From Bacteroidales bacterium (lineage in GTDB: Bacteria > Bacteroidota > Bacteroidia > Bacteroidales > P3), in NCBI GenBank assembly GCA_017550405.1, contig JAFZPH010000044.1:1-64000 (forward strand): 64,000 bases of DNA. The letters run 5' to 3'. The position numbers and the translations under genes were made by a program. The notes under the pieces are model-generated. The model was not told the origin of the DNA and made no database searches. It saw only the letters and a program-made list of their open reading frames with translations. Below, in pieces: positions 53,589 to 62,068 of this stretch (position 1 is its first letter; every line of letters begins with the position of its first letter).

Positions 53589-54548
53589 ATGAATTTACCC
53601 AAAATCCATTCCATCTCCAAGAAGATATGTGTCGCCCTGTTGGGCGGATTCCTGCTCATCTTCTTGCTGTTCCACGCCAGTGCCAACCTGCTGGTCCTGC
53701 GGCACGACGACGGTGTCTGGTACAGCGCATTCTGCCATTTTATGGGAACCAACTACATCGTGAAGGTCTTTGAGATAGTGCTGCTCGGTTTCATCGCACT
53801 GCACATCTGCTTCACTGTGTGGCTCTGGATTACCAACCGTCTGGCCCGTCCTGTGCGTTACCATCAGGAAGGCAAAAGCAAGACCCATCCCGGCTCCAAG
53901 CTGATGATGTGGACCGGCATCCTTATCTTCAGTTTCCTCGTCATGCACTTCTGTCAGTTCTATTTTGTCAAATTGGGCTGGGTGAAAGGTGAATACATGG
54001 TCAAGACCGAGAATCTGCAGGACGAAGAGATGATGCAGTGGGCACAGCTTGCCGACCAGATGGAAATCTCGCTCGACGAGTTTATCAACCAGCTCGAGGA
54101 GCGTTCCGCCACGCTCACCGACGAGAACGAGGACGCCGCCGAGACCGAAGAGTATATTGCTCATCTCCGCAGCAAGGCTGCCGTGTTGGATATTGTGCAG
54201 CGTGCATACGCCGAAGACAATATCACCGCGGATGGCAAGTGGATACGCCACCTTACCTACGACGAGCGGAAAACCCTCCGCGAGGCATTGCCCGACAGCG
54301 ACCCCGAGCCCGACTTCTACTACATGGTGCGAGAACTCTTCCAGAACCCAATCATGGTGATCCTTTACCTCATCACCTTCGTGGTGCTCTTCATCCACAT
54401 GCGCCACGCTTTCCCCTCGGCATTCCAGACCCTCGGCCTGAACAACTACAAGTATGCCAAGGCCATCGACATCCTCGGACAGATTTATGCCTGGGTGGTG
54501 TGCCTCATGTTCGCTGCCGTGGTCATTTTGGTCTACCTCGGCCTGTAA
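53589..54548 (+). CDS. sdhC: Succinate dehydrogenase/fumarate reductase cytochrome b subunit, with large insertion
   Basis: This is the membrane anchor of the succinate:menaquinone/fumarate reductase, with five helices at about residues 15-34, 58-80, 106-128, 250-270 and 295-317. Haem-ligand histidines lie in FHASANLL, IALHICF, LVMHFCQFYF and LFIHMRHAF. At 319 residues it is far longer than the usual 220-230: residues of about 138-240, between helices III and IV, form an extra acidic, helix-rich segment (DEEMMQWAQLADQMEISLDE and following, with runs of Glu/Asp). If the topology is that of Wolinella FrdC, this domain would face the periplasm. The reading frame is intact, so it is not an artefact of frameshift. 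Confidence 0.9.
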   Translation: MNLPKIHSISKKICVALLGGFLLIFLLFHASANLLVLRHDDGVWYSAFCHFMGTNYIVKVFEIVLLGFIALHICFTVWLWITNRLARPVRYHQEGKSKTHPGSKLMMWTGILIFSFLVMHFCQFYFVKLGWVKGEYMVKTENLQDEEMMQWAQLADQMEISLDEFINQLEERSATLTDENEDAAETEEYIAHLRSKAAVLDIVQRAYAEDNITADGKWIRHLTYDERKTLREALPDSDPEPDFYYMVRELFQNPIMVILYLITFVVLFIHMRHAFPSAFQTLGLNNYKYAKAIDILGQIYAWVVCLMFAAVVILVYLGL

Positions 54549-54581
54549 TCGATATTGTTCATCCTTTAACAGTAAACAAGA

Positions 54582-56534
54582 ATGATTTTAGACTCTAAAA
54601 TACCTGAAGGTCCTCTTTCCGAAAAATGGACCAACTACAAAGCCAGTCAGAAGCTTGTCAATCCCGCCAACAAGCGTAAGATTAATATCATCGTGGTGGG
54701 AACAGGCCTTGCCGGTGCCTCCGCAGCCGCTTCCCTCGGTGCCATGGGCTTCAATGTGGACATCTTCTGCATTCAGGATTCCCCTCGCCGTGCCCACTCC
54801 ATCGCTGCACAGGGTGGCATCAATGCCGCCAAGAACTATCAGAACGACGGCGACAGCGTCGAGCGTCTGTTCCGCGACACCATCAAGGGTGGCGACTACC
54901 GCGCCCGCGAGGCCAACGTCTACCGTCTGGCCGAGGTCAGCGGTGCCATCATTGACCAGTGTGTGGCACAGGGCGTCCCCTTTGCCCGCGACTATGGCGG
55001 ACTGCTCGACAACCGCTCCTTCGGTGGCGCACAGGTCAGCCGCACCTTCTACGCCCGCGGCCAAACCGGCCAGCAGCTCCTCCTCGGCGCCTACGGTGCG
55101 CTGAGCCGTGAGATTGCCCGCGGCAGTGTCAAACTGCACGAACGCCACGAGATGATGGAACTCGTTGTTGTCGATGGCCGCGCTCGCGGCATCATCGCCC
55201 GCAACCTCGTCACCGGCGACCTCGAGCGCTATGCCGCCCATGCCGTCGTGCTGGCTACCGGTGGTTATGGCAATATCTACTACCTCTCCACCAATGCCAT
55301 GAACAGCAACGGCTCCGCCGCCTGGGTCTGCCATAAGAAAGGCGCCGCCTTCGCCAACCCCTGCTACGTTCAGATTCACCCCACCTGCATCCCCGTCCAC
55401 GGCGACTACCAGTCCAAGCTCACCCTCATGAGCGAGAGCCTCCGCAACGATGGCCGTATCTGGGTGCCCAAGAAGAAGGAAGACGCTGAAGCCATCCGCC
55501 GTGGCGAGAAAGGCCCCAACGACATTCCCGAAGAAGACCGCGACTACTATCTGGAGCGTCGCTATCCCGCCTTCGGCAACCTGGTGCCCCGCGATGTGGC
55601 CTCCCGTGCCGCCAAGGAGCGTTGCGATGCCGGCTACGGCGTCGGCCCCACAGGTCTAGCCGTCTACCTCGACTTTGCCGATGCCATCCAGCGTCTCGGC
55701 CGCGATGTGGTGGAGCAGAAATACGGCAACCTCTTCCAGATGTACCAGAAGATTGTCGATGTCGACCCCTACGAGAATCCCATGATGATTTATCCCGCCA
55801 TCCACTACACCATGGGTGGTCTCTGGGTGGACTACGAGCTGCAGACCACCATCCCCGGCCTCTTCGCCGCTGGCGAGGCCAACTTCTCCGACCACGGTGC
55901 CAACCGTCTCGGTGCCTCCGCCCTGATGCAGGGCCTGGCCGACGGCTACTTCGTCCTGCCCTACACCATGCAGAACTACCTGGCCGACCAAATCTATGTG
56001 GGCAAAATCTCCGACAAGACCCCCGAGTTCGACCAAGCCGAGCTGGCCGTCCGTGAGCGACTCCAGACCCTCCTCAACATCAAGTCCGACAAGTCCGACC
56101 AGTCCCATTCCGTCGACCATTTCCACAAGGCCTTGGGCCGCATAATGTGGGAGTATGTAGGCATGGCCCGCAACACCGAGAGCCTCACCACCGCCCAGCG
56201 TCTGGTTGCCGACCTCGAAGCCGAGTTCTGGAAAGAGGTCTTTATCCCCGGCTCCACCGACGAGTTCAACCCCGAGTTGGAGAAGGCCTACCGTTTGGCC
56301 GACTACTTCGAGCTGGCACGCCTCATCATCACCGATGCCATGCACCGCGAGGAGTCCTGCGGCGGCCACTTCCGTACCGAACACCAGACCGAGGACGGCG
56401 AGACCCAGCGCGACGACGAGAACTTCATGTATGTCGCCGCTTGGGAGTACCAAGGCCACGACGTCACCGAGACGATGACCAAAGAGCCTCTCAACTACGA
56501 ACACATCAAGATAGCAAAACGTAATTATAAATAA
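54582..56534 (+). CDS. sdhA: Fumarate reductase/succinate dehydrogenase flavoprotein subunit
   Basis: The FAD-bearing catalytic subunit, 650 residues. It has the dinucleotide fold [16 protein letters not shown] near residue 37, the FAD-histidyl motif [17 protein letters not shown] near residue 70, the substrate-site LVQIHPT-like [10 protein letters not shown], and [37 protein letters not shown]. The length and motifs match the Bacteroidales fumarate reductase/SDH that works with menaquinone. It can work in either direction; fumarate reduction is likely in an anaerobe. Gene order C-A-B is the normal one for this type. Confidence 0.96.
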   Translation: MILDSKIPEGPLSEKWTNYKASQKLVNPANKRKINIIVVGTGLAGASAAASLGAMGFNVDIFCIQDSPRRAHSIAAQGGINAAKNYQNDGDSVERLFRDTIKGGDYRAREANVYRLAEVSGAIIDQCVAQGVPFARDYGGLLDNRSFGGAQVSRTFYARGQTGQQLLLGAYGALSREIARGSVKLHERHEMMELVVVDGRARGIIARNLVTGDLERYAAHAVVLATGGYGNIYYLSTNAMNSNGSAAWVCHKKGAAFANPCYVQIHPTCIPVHGDYQSKLTLMSESLRNDGRIWVPKKKEDAEAIRRGEKGPNDIPEEDRDYYLERRYPAFGNLVPRDVASRAAKERCDAGYGVGPTGLAVYLDFADAIQRLGRDVVEQKYGNLFQMYQKIVDVDPYENPMMIYPAIHYTMGGLWVDYELQTTIPGLFAAGEANFSDHGANRLGASALMQGLADGYFVLPYTMQNYLADQIYVGKISDKTPEFDQAELAVRERLQTLLNIKSDKSDQSHSVDHFHKALGRIMWEYVGMARNTESLTTAQRLVADLEAEFWKEVFIPGSTDEFNPELEKAYRLADYFELARLIITDAMHREESCGGHFRTEHQTEDGETQRDDENFMYVAAWEYQGHDVTETMTKEPLNYEHIKIAKRNYK

Positions 56535-56537
56535 GCC

Positions 56538-57296
56538 ATGAAATTCACATTACATATCTGGCGGCAGGAGAATGCCCGCGCCAAAGGCCATTTCGAGACT
56601 TACCATCTCGACAATATATCGCCCGATTGTTCTTTCCTTGAGATGCTCGACATCCTCAACGAACAGCTTGTCAATGACCGCATATCCCATCCCGTCTGTT
56701 TCGACAACGACTGCCGCGAAGGCATCTGCGGCATGTGCGGCCTATATATCAATGGCCGTCCCCACGGCAACGACGACGGTGTCACCACCTGCCAGCTCCA
56801 CATGCGCAAGTTCCACGACGGCGACGAGATTTGGATTGAGCCCTGGCGCGCCAAGCCCTTCCCCGTCATCCGCGACCTTGTCGTCGACCGCACCGCCTTC
56901 GACAAAATCATCCAGGCCGGAGGCTACATCAGCACCACCACCGGTGGCGTTCCCGACGCCAACACCATCCCCATCCCCAAGCACAAGGCCGACCAAGCCA
57001 TGGATGCCGCCGCCTGCATCGGCTGCGGTGCCTGCGTGGCCGCCTGCAAGAACGCCAGCGCCATGCTCTTTGTCGGTGCCAAGGTCAGCCACCTTGCCCT
57101 GCTCCCGCAAGGCAAAGTCGAGGCCGCCGACCGCGTCAGGAAGATGGTCATGAAGATGGATGAACTCGGCTTCGGATCCTGCACCAACACCTACGCCTGC
57201 GAGGCTGAATGTCCCAAGGAAATCAAACGGCAGAACATCGCCCGCCTCAACCGCCAGTGGATCGGCCAGCTCTTTGGCCGCGACCGAAGAGACTAA
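56538..57296 (+). CDS. sdhB: Fumarate reductase/succinate dehydrogenase iron-sulfur subunit
   Basis: A 252-residue iron-sulfur subunit that passes electrons between the flavin and haem. The [2Fe-2S] cysteines are in [18 protein letters not shown] (near residue 55-72) with a later C; the [4Fe-4S] and [3Fe-4S] sites are in [13 protein letters not shown] (near residue 156) and [15 protein letters not shown]. It lies 3 nt after sdhA and is the last gene of the block. The downstream region has successive hairpins. Confidence 0.96.
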   Translation: MKFTLHIWRQENARAKGHFETYHLDNISPDCSFLEMLDILNEQLVNDRISHPVCFDNDCREGICGMCGLYINGRPHGNDDGVTTCQLHMRKFHDGDEIWIEPWRAKPFPVIRDLVVDRTAFDKIIQAGGYISTTTGGVPDANTIPIPKHKADQAMDAAACIGCGACVAACKNASAMLFVGAKVSHLALLPQGKVEAADRVRKMVMKMDELGFGSCTNTYACEAECPKEIKRQNIARLNRQWIGQLFGRDRRD

Positions 57297-57700
57297 CCGT
57301 CCTCAGCAGGTGGCTCTTCGGCCGCGACCACCGCGATTGACCGTCCGCCGATTGCCTGACAAACTGCAAAACAAACTACAACGCGGTTCCCCGCAACCGC
57401 TGATACACTATCCCGCACCGTCTTGGATTTGCGAATCCAAGATGGTGCCTTGTTTTGGCTATGCCCCGCCTACCGCCACCCAACCCCTGTTGTTTCCACA
57501 CTTGTTCTGCACCATAAAAGTGTAAAACAAGTGTGGAACAACCGCCCTTCAACCGTTCAACGCTCGTTCTATACTGAATGGATATAGAACGAGCGTTGAA
57601 CTTGCGTTTTCCAAACCTCTTTGTAGCAATACATCAACACACAAAAACCACCATCAGTTCAACCCAAATGCACCGCCCGTGGCAATAAATTCTTGCGGAA
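57297..57700. other. Hairpin-rich spacer after sdhB
   Basis: No gene is seen. Three hairpins follow one another: 57415-57448 (15-bp stem, one G-T pair, core TTGGATTTGCGAATCCAA), 57494-57538 (13-bp arms TTCCACACTTGTT / AACAAGTGTGGAA) and 57555-57601 (perfect 19-bp stem). They may serve as terminators or processing signals for the nqr-sdh transcript. Confidence 0.7.
57555..57601. repeat. Perfect 19-bp inverted repeat
   Basis: Arms GTTCAACGCTCGTTCTATA (57555-57573) and the exact reverse complement (57583-57601) flank a 9-nt loop. There is no U-run directly after it. Confidence 0.85.
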
Positions 57701-57722
57701 TGGAGAAAAAGTTGTATCTTTG
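57692..57722 (+). promoter_or_regulatory. Promoter of structured RNA and zinc-ribbon gene
   Basis: TATCTTTG at 57715-57722 with CTTG ending at 57695, exactly 19 nt upstream. Transcription should start near 57729, leaving about 470 nt before the next ATG. Confidence 0.75.
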
Positions 57723-57779
57723 CATCTGATAAGCAAAAACATTATTAAGATGTAATATATAAAACAGTATAATATAAAA

Positions 57780-58060
57780 CATTGAGCTTGACGCTCTTGT
57801 TCCCGTATTGAGAAGTCTGGTAAACTTAATCGCGATGAGAATAAGAATGCGTAAGGTTCACGTCAGGGGCGTGGATTTTCGTATCACTTATTTATCGCAT
57901 GGGTAATACCAGACACCCTCAATACAAATAAGGCAGTTTTGACGAAAGAATCACGCCTTTCTTCATGCCCCTTACTTCACGAACAAGACTTCTGGCCCAG
58001 TAAAGCAGGGAAGCCGAAAACTGCATCCAAGAGTAGGCATAAAACATCAAAACCTATCAA
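57780..58060 (+). ncRNA. Candidate structured RNA upstream of zinc-ribbon gene
   Basis: The region holds extensive complementarity and no credible frame. A long hairpin spans 57805-57925: GTATTGAG/CTCAATAC, GTCTGGTA/TACCAGAC, GCGAT/ATCGC, AATAAG/CTTATT, TGCG/CGTA and CACG/CGTG pair in nested order. TCTTGTTC (57795-57802) can pair with GAACAAGA (57981-57988), enclosing it, while GCAGTTTT (57933-57940) can pair with AAAACTGC (58017-58024); these two stems interleave, so a pseudoknot is possible. A small GAGC/GCTC hairpin (57784-57796) and GAAAG/CTTTC (57944-57961) add to this. I do not recognise it as tmRNA, RNase P, SRP, 6S or a known riboswitch. Confidence 0.5.
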
Positions 58061-58202
58061 TTAAGGCTTTATAAGTGAGGTAAAGATGCCAAGTTCCATC
58101 GTTTAGTTTTAATTGTGAAACATGATGATGTTCAATGTTGTATTAATTATTTTTAAGTAGTTTTATATAAACCTATTACAATGGGTTTGAGTCAAGATTA
58201 AT

Positions 58203-61001
58203 ATGGAAACAACTGTGTATATTAATAAGGCTGATAGGGCAAGGTATGAGGAACTTGGAAAGAACCCAGTATTCTTTCTAAAATTCTTTGAAGATGTGCA
58301 TTCTTACAGCAACGGAAATAAGATAGACTATTCTGCTTGGAAATCTATAGATAGTGGCCTGAATATTAGTGTAACAGAACAAGAATTTGCTAATCGAGAC
58401 TTGGGATATGCACTATGTATTTTAGATGGATGTCAGGATAGATTTGTGGATGATAATGGAAATAATTATCCAAACGTTATTGCCATCAATTTCCATTGTG
58501 TAAATCCAACTATTGTAGACGATTGGGTCACTATCATTAACTGCTTTATATATCGCACCCAAAGCCAAGAAGATAAGTATGCTTTCATGGAACTTCTATG
58601 GGCATTGGACAAGTTGTCGTGGGATAAGACTACTCTTATTTCTGCATTGTCGCGCTATCATAAATCTACAATACCTTCCCTTGTTAGAGAATTTCAGAAA
58701 TTTGGGAGAGTTCTATCATATAACAAACAACAAGTTTTACGGGATGTTCTAACTACCTGTAACGGAAATTACAATGTTTACTCGCCTGACATTATTAGAC
58801 AAGCATATAATTGCTTTTGCGTCGAATCAGATCAGTATCTTAATCAGAGAAGTCCGAATTATGATTCGCTGAATCTTTATACTATTGTTGATAAAATATT
58901 TAGCAATAGTGGGCTGTTGGTCAAAATTGAAGAAGATGTCTTGCTTAATCCTTTAATGCAATTATATTTCTGGTTAAATGGAAATTATCAGCTCGATGAC
59001 TACACTCCAATTGTGGAGGTATCTCCATTGCTTCCAGAAAAACTCCGTATGCAAATTGTGAAAAGATATTTCCATGATATAAGGAATAATTACACATCTT
59101 TTGATATTGACATCATCAAGGAAATCAAGGATAGTAGGTATGGCGATTTTATACGGTATAGATATTGCATTGAACGTCCATGTGAGCCTGTTGATCTCAC
59201 TGTTCCACTTTTATGTGACACGCTTATTGCCCTTAATAATTCAAACGGGAATTCCTTCCAAACATTCGGGGGTGTCATGGATTTTGCAATGACTCGCTGC
59301 GACATTGCTCACCCAGCCATTGATTTTGGACTCCAACACTTAATTCCCATATGTAAAGGTGGAGCTGTGTTCAATAGCAGATTTAAGGGTTTCATAGATT
59401 ATGCGCTCATTCGCAAATTAAATGAAGGCTTGATGACAGATGAACATTTGAGAGAAGCTCTTGTTTGCTTAATGGACAAATATGCACGCAGACAAGAATA
59501 CCCTATTTGCTGTTACGGTGATGGTTCTAAAATTCCAGATGATATTTTCGATAATTGCAGAAAACAACGAGAATGTTGTGACACTAAGAGTGGCCAAAAG
59601 TTTTCTTTTACCTTAGAATGCTTTAGATACCAACAATACAATGACAGATGGACTGTAAGGGATGAAGAGATGAAGCATATACGAGACTATATGCAAGACG
59701 ATAGTATTCAGCGTAGTAGTGAGTATAACATTTCTCTCAATGATCTTTCTATCAGCAAGCTGAAATCGTACATTATGAGTTTGCCTCAGAAGTTCGTGCA
59801 GCTTCAAGATGGAGAGTTTCTTGTTAACTCATATAATCGGCAAGAACTAGATGGTAACTTTGACCTCTATTTAATTCAAGAGTTTTCCGATACCTTGAGA
59901 ATGAGGATATTTCCTCAGCAAGGTGCTCTTGTCGGACTTAAGTTTGATGTTTTTGGTTACTTGAAAGAAGACAAGCAGGCCGTACTTTTAGAACTCTGGG
60001 GGAATCCGGAACGCACCGAATTTAGTCCCGCTCTCAAAGAATATGGAGAGAAAGAATCGCAGGAGGTCAGGAAGAGATGTATTGATTCGCTATCAAAGGA
60101 GCTTAATACAGATATCACCACTGACGGTTACTTTGAGATTCCTTATGACCGTGGTTTGCTTTCTGATATGTTAAAGCGGTTCTATTTTAAAGGTACTATG
60201 GGTAAAGATGAAGGATTTACGCAGCGTGAGTTCTTGACTCGCTACAATCAGAGAGACCGTTTCGCTTTGTTTTGTTCTCCAGAATTGTCAAATGCCACTA
60301 ATCCTGCAATTGGTTTGCCCTATTTCTGGTGTAGAGGGAAAGAGTGTTTTCATAATAGCCTTGATGCACAAACCTTAGAAGAAGAGAATAATTGGATGAA
60401 TTATACGTTATTCCACCTTACAGAAATCATGGGGTATCCCAAATTGCATAAGACTGATGCTGGATATGAACCAGATCTTTCTGTTAGGCAATTTGTTGCT
60501 ATCGCAAATAAGGTGATGAAGAAATTTCGACGATTGAAATGTGAAGCCTGTGGCCACATGTTGTTCCCTGAGCGTACATCAGGTTTCGATATGCATAACT
60601 ACTACGAATGTATAAACCCAATATGTGCGGATAGGGAAAATCCTGTTTATCTTAACTACTGTTACAGGTGCAAGAATGGTTTGATAGACTCACGAGATAC
60701 TAAACAATGCCCAAATGAATGGTACATCTGTCCAGAATGCCTTGCATGTTGTGATGATGACCTATATGAGCGGCTGGCACAGAGATATATATTGGAAAAC
60801 CGGCCTGTACCTATAAGAATCCAGGGAAAACGCGGACAAGGCCATAATGATAAAGGACTCTATTATTGCCCAAAATGCGGCGGTCCCATTATGGAAATAA
60901 GTGATGAATCCGGAAACAATTTTCGGGAATGTCCAGTATGCCACATAAAATACCACATGGATTTTCAATATCGGAGGATTTGGAGTCCGACGCAATCGTG
61001 A
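58203..61001 (+). CDS. Large zinc-ribbon protein of unknown function
   Basis: A 932-residue protein without signal peptide, membrane segment or P-loop. The first ~770 residues have no family I recognise; they include cysteine-containing patches (PICCYGDG...CRKQRECC, CRGKECFHN) and a HLIPICKGG segment around residue 379 that superficially resembles part of an HNH motif. The C-terminal 150 residues are rich in zinc-ribbon pairs: CEACGH (Cys780, Cys783), CINPIC (Cys803, Cys808), CYRCKNG, CPNEWYICPECLACC, CPKCGG and CPVCHIKYH, implying three or more zinc sites and binding of nucleic acid or protein. The gene is clearly AT-richer than its neighbours, stands alone, has a canonical promoter and a long structured leader. 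A mobile or defence origin is inferred. Its start at ATG 58203 lacks a Shine-Dalgarno, as is normal here. Confidence 0.8.
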   Translation: METTVYINKADRARYEELGKNPVFFLKFFEDVHSYSNGNKIDYSAWKSIDSGLNISVTEQEFANRDLGYALCILDGCQDRFVDDNGNNYPNVIAINFHCVNPTIVDDWVTIINCFIYRTQSQEDKYAFMELLWALDKLSWDKTTLISALSRYHKSTIPSLVREFQKFGRVLSYNKQQVLRDVLTTCNGNYNVYSPDIIRQAYNCFCVESDQYLNQRSPNYDSLNLYTIVDKIFSNSGLLVKIEEDVLLNPLMQLYFWLNGNYQLDDYTPIVEVSPLLPEKLRMQIVKRYFHDIRNNYTSFDIDIIKEIKDSRYGDFIRYRYCIERPCEPVDLTVPLLCDTLIALNNSNGNSFQTFGGVMDFAMTRCDIAHPAIDFGLQHLIPICKGGAVFNSRFKGFIDYALIRKLNEGLMTDEHLREALVCLMDKYARRQEYPICCYGDGSKIPDDIFDNCRKQRECCDTKSGQKFSFTLECFRYQQYNDRWTVRDEEMKHIRDYMQDDSIQRSSEYNISLNDLSISKLKSYIMSLPQKFVQLQDGEFLVNSYNRQELDGNFDLYLIQEFSDTLRMRIFPQQGALVGLKFDVFGYLKEDKQAVLLELWGNPERTEFSPALKEYGEKESQEVRKRCIDSLSKELNTDITTDGYFEIPYDRGLLSDMLKRFYFKGTMGKDEGFTQREFLTRYNQRDRFALFCSPELSNATNPAIGLPYFWCRGKECFHNSLDAQTLEEENNWMNYTLFHLTEIMGYPKLHKTDAGYEPDLSVRQFVAIANKVMKKFRRLKCEACGHMLFPERTSGFDMHNYYECINPICADRENPVYLNYCYRCKNGLIDSRDTKQCPNEWYICPECLACCDDDLYERLAQRYILENRPVPIRIQGKRGQGHNDKGLYYCPKCGGPIMEISDESGNNFRECPVCHIKYHMDFQYRRIWSPTQS

Positions 61002-61137
61002 GTTTGTTTTAGCAATTGATGTTTTACAATATAGTTATGGCAGATGCGGCTTTAGGGTGCATCTGCCATAGTTTTGTAGTGGTGTTGAAGTTGTGCGAGG
61101 AATTGCAAACCGTCCTAATGACCGATTTGGATTTAAC

Positions 61138-61173
61138 GCGTCCTCCTTCCCCGCCAACAGGGAAGGAGGACGC
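61138..61173 (+). terminator. Hairpin terminator after zinc-ribbon gene
   Basis: A perfect 14-bp stem GCGTCCTCCTTCCC (61138-61151) with GGGAAGGAGGACGC (61160-61173), loop of 8 nt, followed by TTGTTTT. Confidence 0.75.
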
Positions 61174-61404
61174 TTGTTTTATGGTTGACAATCATTCATT
61201 CCGTAGTGGTTTCCATTTAATAACCAGCGACATACACCTCCCAAATTATACCCCATAGGATTCTAATGGTCTATTTGTGTTTATTTTCTCTCTTAGAAAC
61301 AATGTAGAAAATAAATAGAAAGTAAATAGAAAAGAAAGGCCGATGAATCAGGGACTCCCGTAGTGTGTTTTCCTGAAATCGCTTGACAGATTTTTGCCGG
61401 CCCC

Positions 61405-61500
61405 GTTGTGGCGGATTTGCAATCCGCCACAACAGATTATAAGGATTTGCAATCCGCTTTAAATTAAGATACAATACGTTACGGATTGCAAATCCGTAAC
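61405..61500. repeat. Palindromic repeats with GGATT-AATCC core
   Basis: Three palindromes share one core: GTTGTGGCGGATT/AATCCGCCACAAC with tgc loop (61405-61433), a shorter GGATTTGCAATCC (61443-61455), and GTTACGGATT/AATCCGTAAC with gca loop (61478-61500). The related TTGGATTTGCGAATCCAA is at 57423-57440. They resemble REP-type palindromes. Confidence 0.7.
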
Positions 61501-61528
61501 AACAGAGGCGCGACGCGTCCAAAAGATG

Positions 61529-61792
61529 CTATAGTCCATACTGTGCAAACAATTGTTCGTGGCTTACACACTGCCTTTTCTCATAGTCGGCTTCGGCCTC
61601 ATGAAGGACGTTGGCAAACTCCTCATGGGTGTATGTGCAAGGTAGCTTGATACCACTAAGCATTGCAACAACTTCAGCCAGCAGTTCCTCGTTCTCGGAT
61701 TGAATGGCTAACTCCGTTGCTTTTTTGCGCAGGTTTATTAGTGTTTCGTTGGTATGGACAGGTGTCCTTGTTGCAGTGTTCGTGTCTGACAT
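61529..61792 (-). CDS. Orphan antitoxin-like small protein
   Basis: An 87-residue charged protein. A helix-rich first half (LRKKATELAIQSENEELLAEVVAMLSG) is followed by a middle YTHEEFANVLHEAEADYEKRQCVSHEQLFAQYGL segment. The ending SHEQLFAQYGL resembles the C-terminus of many Bacteroidales antitoxins that precede RelE/ParE-like toxins, but no toxin gene follows; the downstream DNA is palindromic repeats. The assignment is therefore tentative. Its promoter (minus-strand TACCTTTG, 61825-61832) is divergent from that of metK. Confidence 0.55.
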   Translation of the reverse strand: MSDTNTATRTPVHTNETLINLRKKATELAIQSENEELLAEVVAMLSGIKLPCTYTHEEFANVLHEAEADYEKRQCVSHEQLFAQYGL

Positions 61793-61824
61793 GCTTCAAT
61801 GAGTTTGTAGATAATTCCAAAATG

Positions 61825-61895
61825 CAAAGGTACAACTTTTTCTTGACATGGCATGAAACTTTTTCTTGCTGTGTGGAAAAATAGTTGTATCTTTG
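61825..61895. promoter_or_regulatory. Divergent promoters, antitoxin-like gene and metK
   Basis: The minus strand carries TACCTTTG (61825-61832) and the plus strand TATCTTTG (61888-61895), the latter with CTTG ending at 61868, 19 nt upstream. Between them the 12-mer AACTTTTTCTTG is repeated at 61834-61845 and 61857-61868, overlapping the upstream box of metK. Confidence 0.7.
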
Positions 61896-62068
61896 CACCC
61901 GCAAAGTGGATAGATTTGTAATGATTGCAACCACTGAAAAATAATGCTAAACACATGATTTTCACACCTAACAATCACGCCTTTCCGTTCCCTTTGTCAG
62001 TGTGCCCCTAAGGGCAAAATTTATTATTTAAACTATTTAATGTGAGCCCGGACACCGGGCAGAGAACT
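61896..62068 (+). promoter_or_regulatory. metK leader
   Basis: About 170 nt of leader precede the metK ATG. It begins with CTTTGCACCCGCAAAG (61891-61906), a hairpin at the start of transcription, and has GCCC-CTAA-GGGC (62004-62015) and GCCCGG-ACA-CCGGGC (62046-62060), the last 8 nt before the ATG. No known SAM riboswitch class was recognised. Confidence 0.35.

Larger units (their letters stand above)
61002..61528. other. Intergenic region with terminator and palindromic repeats
   Basis: 527 nt without a convincing gene. It holds the 20-nt dispersed motif CCTAATGACCGATTTGGATT (61114-61133), a strong hairpin at 61138-61173, and three GGATT/AATCC palindromes (61405-61500). The short open frames here (61016-61258 plus, 61271-61522 minus) lack family features. 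Confidence 0.6.

Noticed and set aside
57780..58060. CRISPR array or tracr-like interpretation of the structured region
   Set aside because: There are no regularly spaced repeats and no cas-like gene; the pairs are all single long-range complements.
59337..59363. HNH nuclease motif (HLIPICKGG) in the zinc-ribbon protein, with an IscB-like reading
   Set aside because: No RuvC motifs and no second HNH histidine or asparagine in register, so one short match is not enough.
61016..61258. Small gene after the zinc-ribbon gene
   Set aside because: The frame runs through the terminator hairpin and the dispersed 20-nt motif; no conserved features.
61271..61522. Toxin gene downstream of the antitoxin-like gene
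   Set aside because: The only minus-strand frame is read through palindromic repeats and has no RelE/ParE features.
61896..62068. Known SAM riboswitch before metK
   Set aside because: None of the core motifs of SAM-I, SAM-II or SAM/SAH types could be matched by eye.
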